Source: Gammaproteobacteria bacterium (GTDB lineage Bacteria > Pseudomonadota > Gammaproteobacteria > SZUA-229). Taken from it: a DNA stretch of 5,845 bases. This document shows positions 5,526-5,845 of the stretch, one piece after another. How positions within the stretch are numbered: the stretch's first letter is position 1; the number at the start of each line of letters is the position of its first letter. The notes below the pieces were generated by a model. The model was not told the origin of the DNA. It did no database searches and was given only the letters and a program-made list of their open reading frames with translations. The DNA lies in NCBI GenBank assembly GCA_021768055.1, contig JAASSE010000084.1:1-5845 (forward strand), written 5' to 3'. The position numbers were made by a program, and so were the translations under genes.

Positions 5526-5554
5526 ACGATACAGCCCATCAGGGAGAATTGCAA
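5526..5554 (-). promoter_or_regulatory. Candidate promoter of the mtaD-ubiG-mupP operon, possibly giving a leaderless mtaD
   Basis: On the minus strand TTGCAA (5554-5549) and TATCGT (5531-5526) are separated by exactly 17 bases; each matches the sigma70 consensus at four of six positions. Six bases after the -10 comes the mtaD ATG, where transcription would be expected to start. No Shine-Dalgarno is seen upstream of this ATG, in line with a leaderless message. Other starts further upstream cannot be ruled out. Confidence 0.3.
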
Positions 5555-5571
5555 TTTTGTGAACCAGCCCA

Positions 5572-5580
5572 TGCTATTCT
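5572..5580 (+). promoter_or_regulatory. Candidate extended -10 promoter of the lipoprotein gene
   Basis: TGCTATTCT has the TGn extension followed by a -10-like TATTCT (four of six). No good -35 lies at 17 bases, which extended -10 promoters can tolerate. Transcription would start near 5587 and leave a leader of about 47 bases before the ATG at 5634. Confidence 0.3.
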
Positions 5581-5622
5581 TTTACTATCGTGTTATAAAA
5601 AACCACCAGCGGAAAAACTATC

Positions 5623-5627
5623 AGGAG
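5623..5627 (+). promoter_or_regulatory. Ribosome binding site of the lipoprotein gene
   Basis: AGGAG with 6 bases to the ATG at 5634 is the strongest Shine-Dalgarno in the window and fixes the start of this gene. Confidence 0.75.
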
Positions 5628-5633
5628 CGAGCG

Positions 5634-5845
5634 ATGCTGAACCCCACGAGAAACCTGTTTTACTCTCTTACAATAATTTTTACGGTGCTTGGATTGTCAG
5701 CATGTAACCCGACCGTCACCCGGGTGGAAGCGGATTCAGTCACTGATCTCAGCGGCAAATGGAATGACACTGACTCAAGACTAGTTGCGAATGAAATGAT
5801 TGAAGACGCACTTTCGCGCTCGTGGCTGGCAAGATATAACAAGGC
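5634..5845 (+). CDS. Outer-membrane lipoprotein resembling the LpoB (PF13036) family, N-terminal part only
   Basis: The frame starts at ATG 5634 with a strong ribosome site and stays open to the window edge: 70 full codons and two bases. Residues 1-23 form a lipoprotein signal peptide: Arg6, a hydrophobic core from 8 to 21, and the lipobox LSAC with Cys24 as the lipidated residue. Asn25 follows, not Asp, so export to the outer membrane is expected. The mature part begins NPTVTRVEADSVTDLSGKWN and goes on with DTDSRLVANEMIEDAL and SRSWLARY. From memory, the DLSGxWNDTDSRLVAxEMI stretch marks proteobacterial lipoproteins grouped with LpoB, the activator of penicillin-binding protein 1B; this is far from E. 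coli LpoB itself, so PBP activation is only a family-level guess. It is divergent from mtaD across 114 bases. Confidence 0.75.
   Translation, partial: MLNPTRNLFYSLTIIFTVLGLSACNPTVTRVEADSVTDLSGKWNDTDSRLVANEMIEDALSRSWLARYNK

Noticed and set aside
5660..5842. 60-codon minus-strand ORF at the right edge
   Set aside because: It is opposite the lipoprotein gene, which has a strong ribosome site, signal peptide and lipobox on the plus strand.

Overview
The window looks like a chromosomal segment of a gammaproteobacterium with intermediate GC content, probably aquatic or marine. The main support is the minus-strand block mtaD-ubiG-mupP/gph, the order seen in Pseudomonas and other gammaproteobacteria, where ubiG means ubiquinone is made. 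The proteins also read as gammaproteobacterial. No species can be named from the sequence alone.

Left part, plus strand (1-2787): an accessory block related to the arsenosugar-type radical SAM cluster. It starts with the C-terminal end of a mercuric-reductase-like flavoprotein disulfide oxidoreductase (1-201). Eight bases later comes a complete radical SAM protein of the ArsS family (210-1166). A 320-base gap full of inverted repeats follows (1167-1486). Then come two small nucleotide-sugar-transferase-fold proteins of the families usually found beside ArsS: a family-2 type glycosyltransferase (1487-2158) and a DUF2064-type transferase (2155-2787). The last two overlap by ATGA. In the family model, ArsS attaches the 5'-deoxyadenosyl group of SAM to a methylated arsenical, and the partner transferases are thought to convert or decorate the product. 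No arsM methyltransferase is visible in the window, so the arsenic link rests on family membership and gene neighbourhood.

Middle and right part, minus strand (5519 down to 2773): a housekeeping operon in the order mtaD (MTA/SAH/5'-deoxyadenosine deaminase), ubiG (ubiquinone O-methyltransferase) and a HAD phosphatase. The phosphatase is usually annotated as phosphoglycolate phosphatase, but its sequence and position match MupP, the MurNAc-6-phosphate phosphatase of cell-wall recycling. This operon runs into the plus-strand cluster and its last gene overlaps the end of the DUF2064 gene by 15 bases.

Right edge (5520-5845): a 114-base divergent intergenic region, then the N-terminal part of a plus-strand outer-membrane lipoprotein. 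It has a clear lipobox and resembles the LpoB/PF13036 family; it runs off the window.

The most unusual structure is the intergenic region 1163-1486. It holds a roughly 126-bp imperfect palindrome bounded by CTAGAAAC/GTTTCTAG, whose left end supplies the arsS stop codon. A decayed second copy lies beside it, and a GC-rich REP-like hairpin sits immediately before the first glycosyltransferase and creates a false N-terminal extension. No tRNA, rRNA, CRISPR array, transposase or phage gene is visible. I do not see a convincing wholly new system. The best leads are the Cys-form ArsS cluster with its repeat insertions, and the probable mis-naming of the phosphatase.
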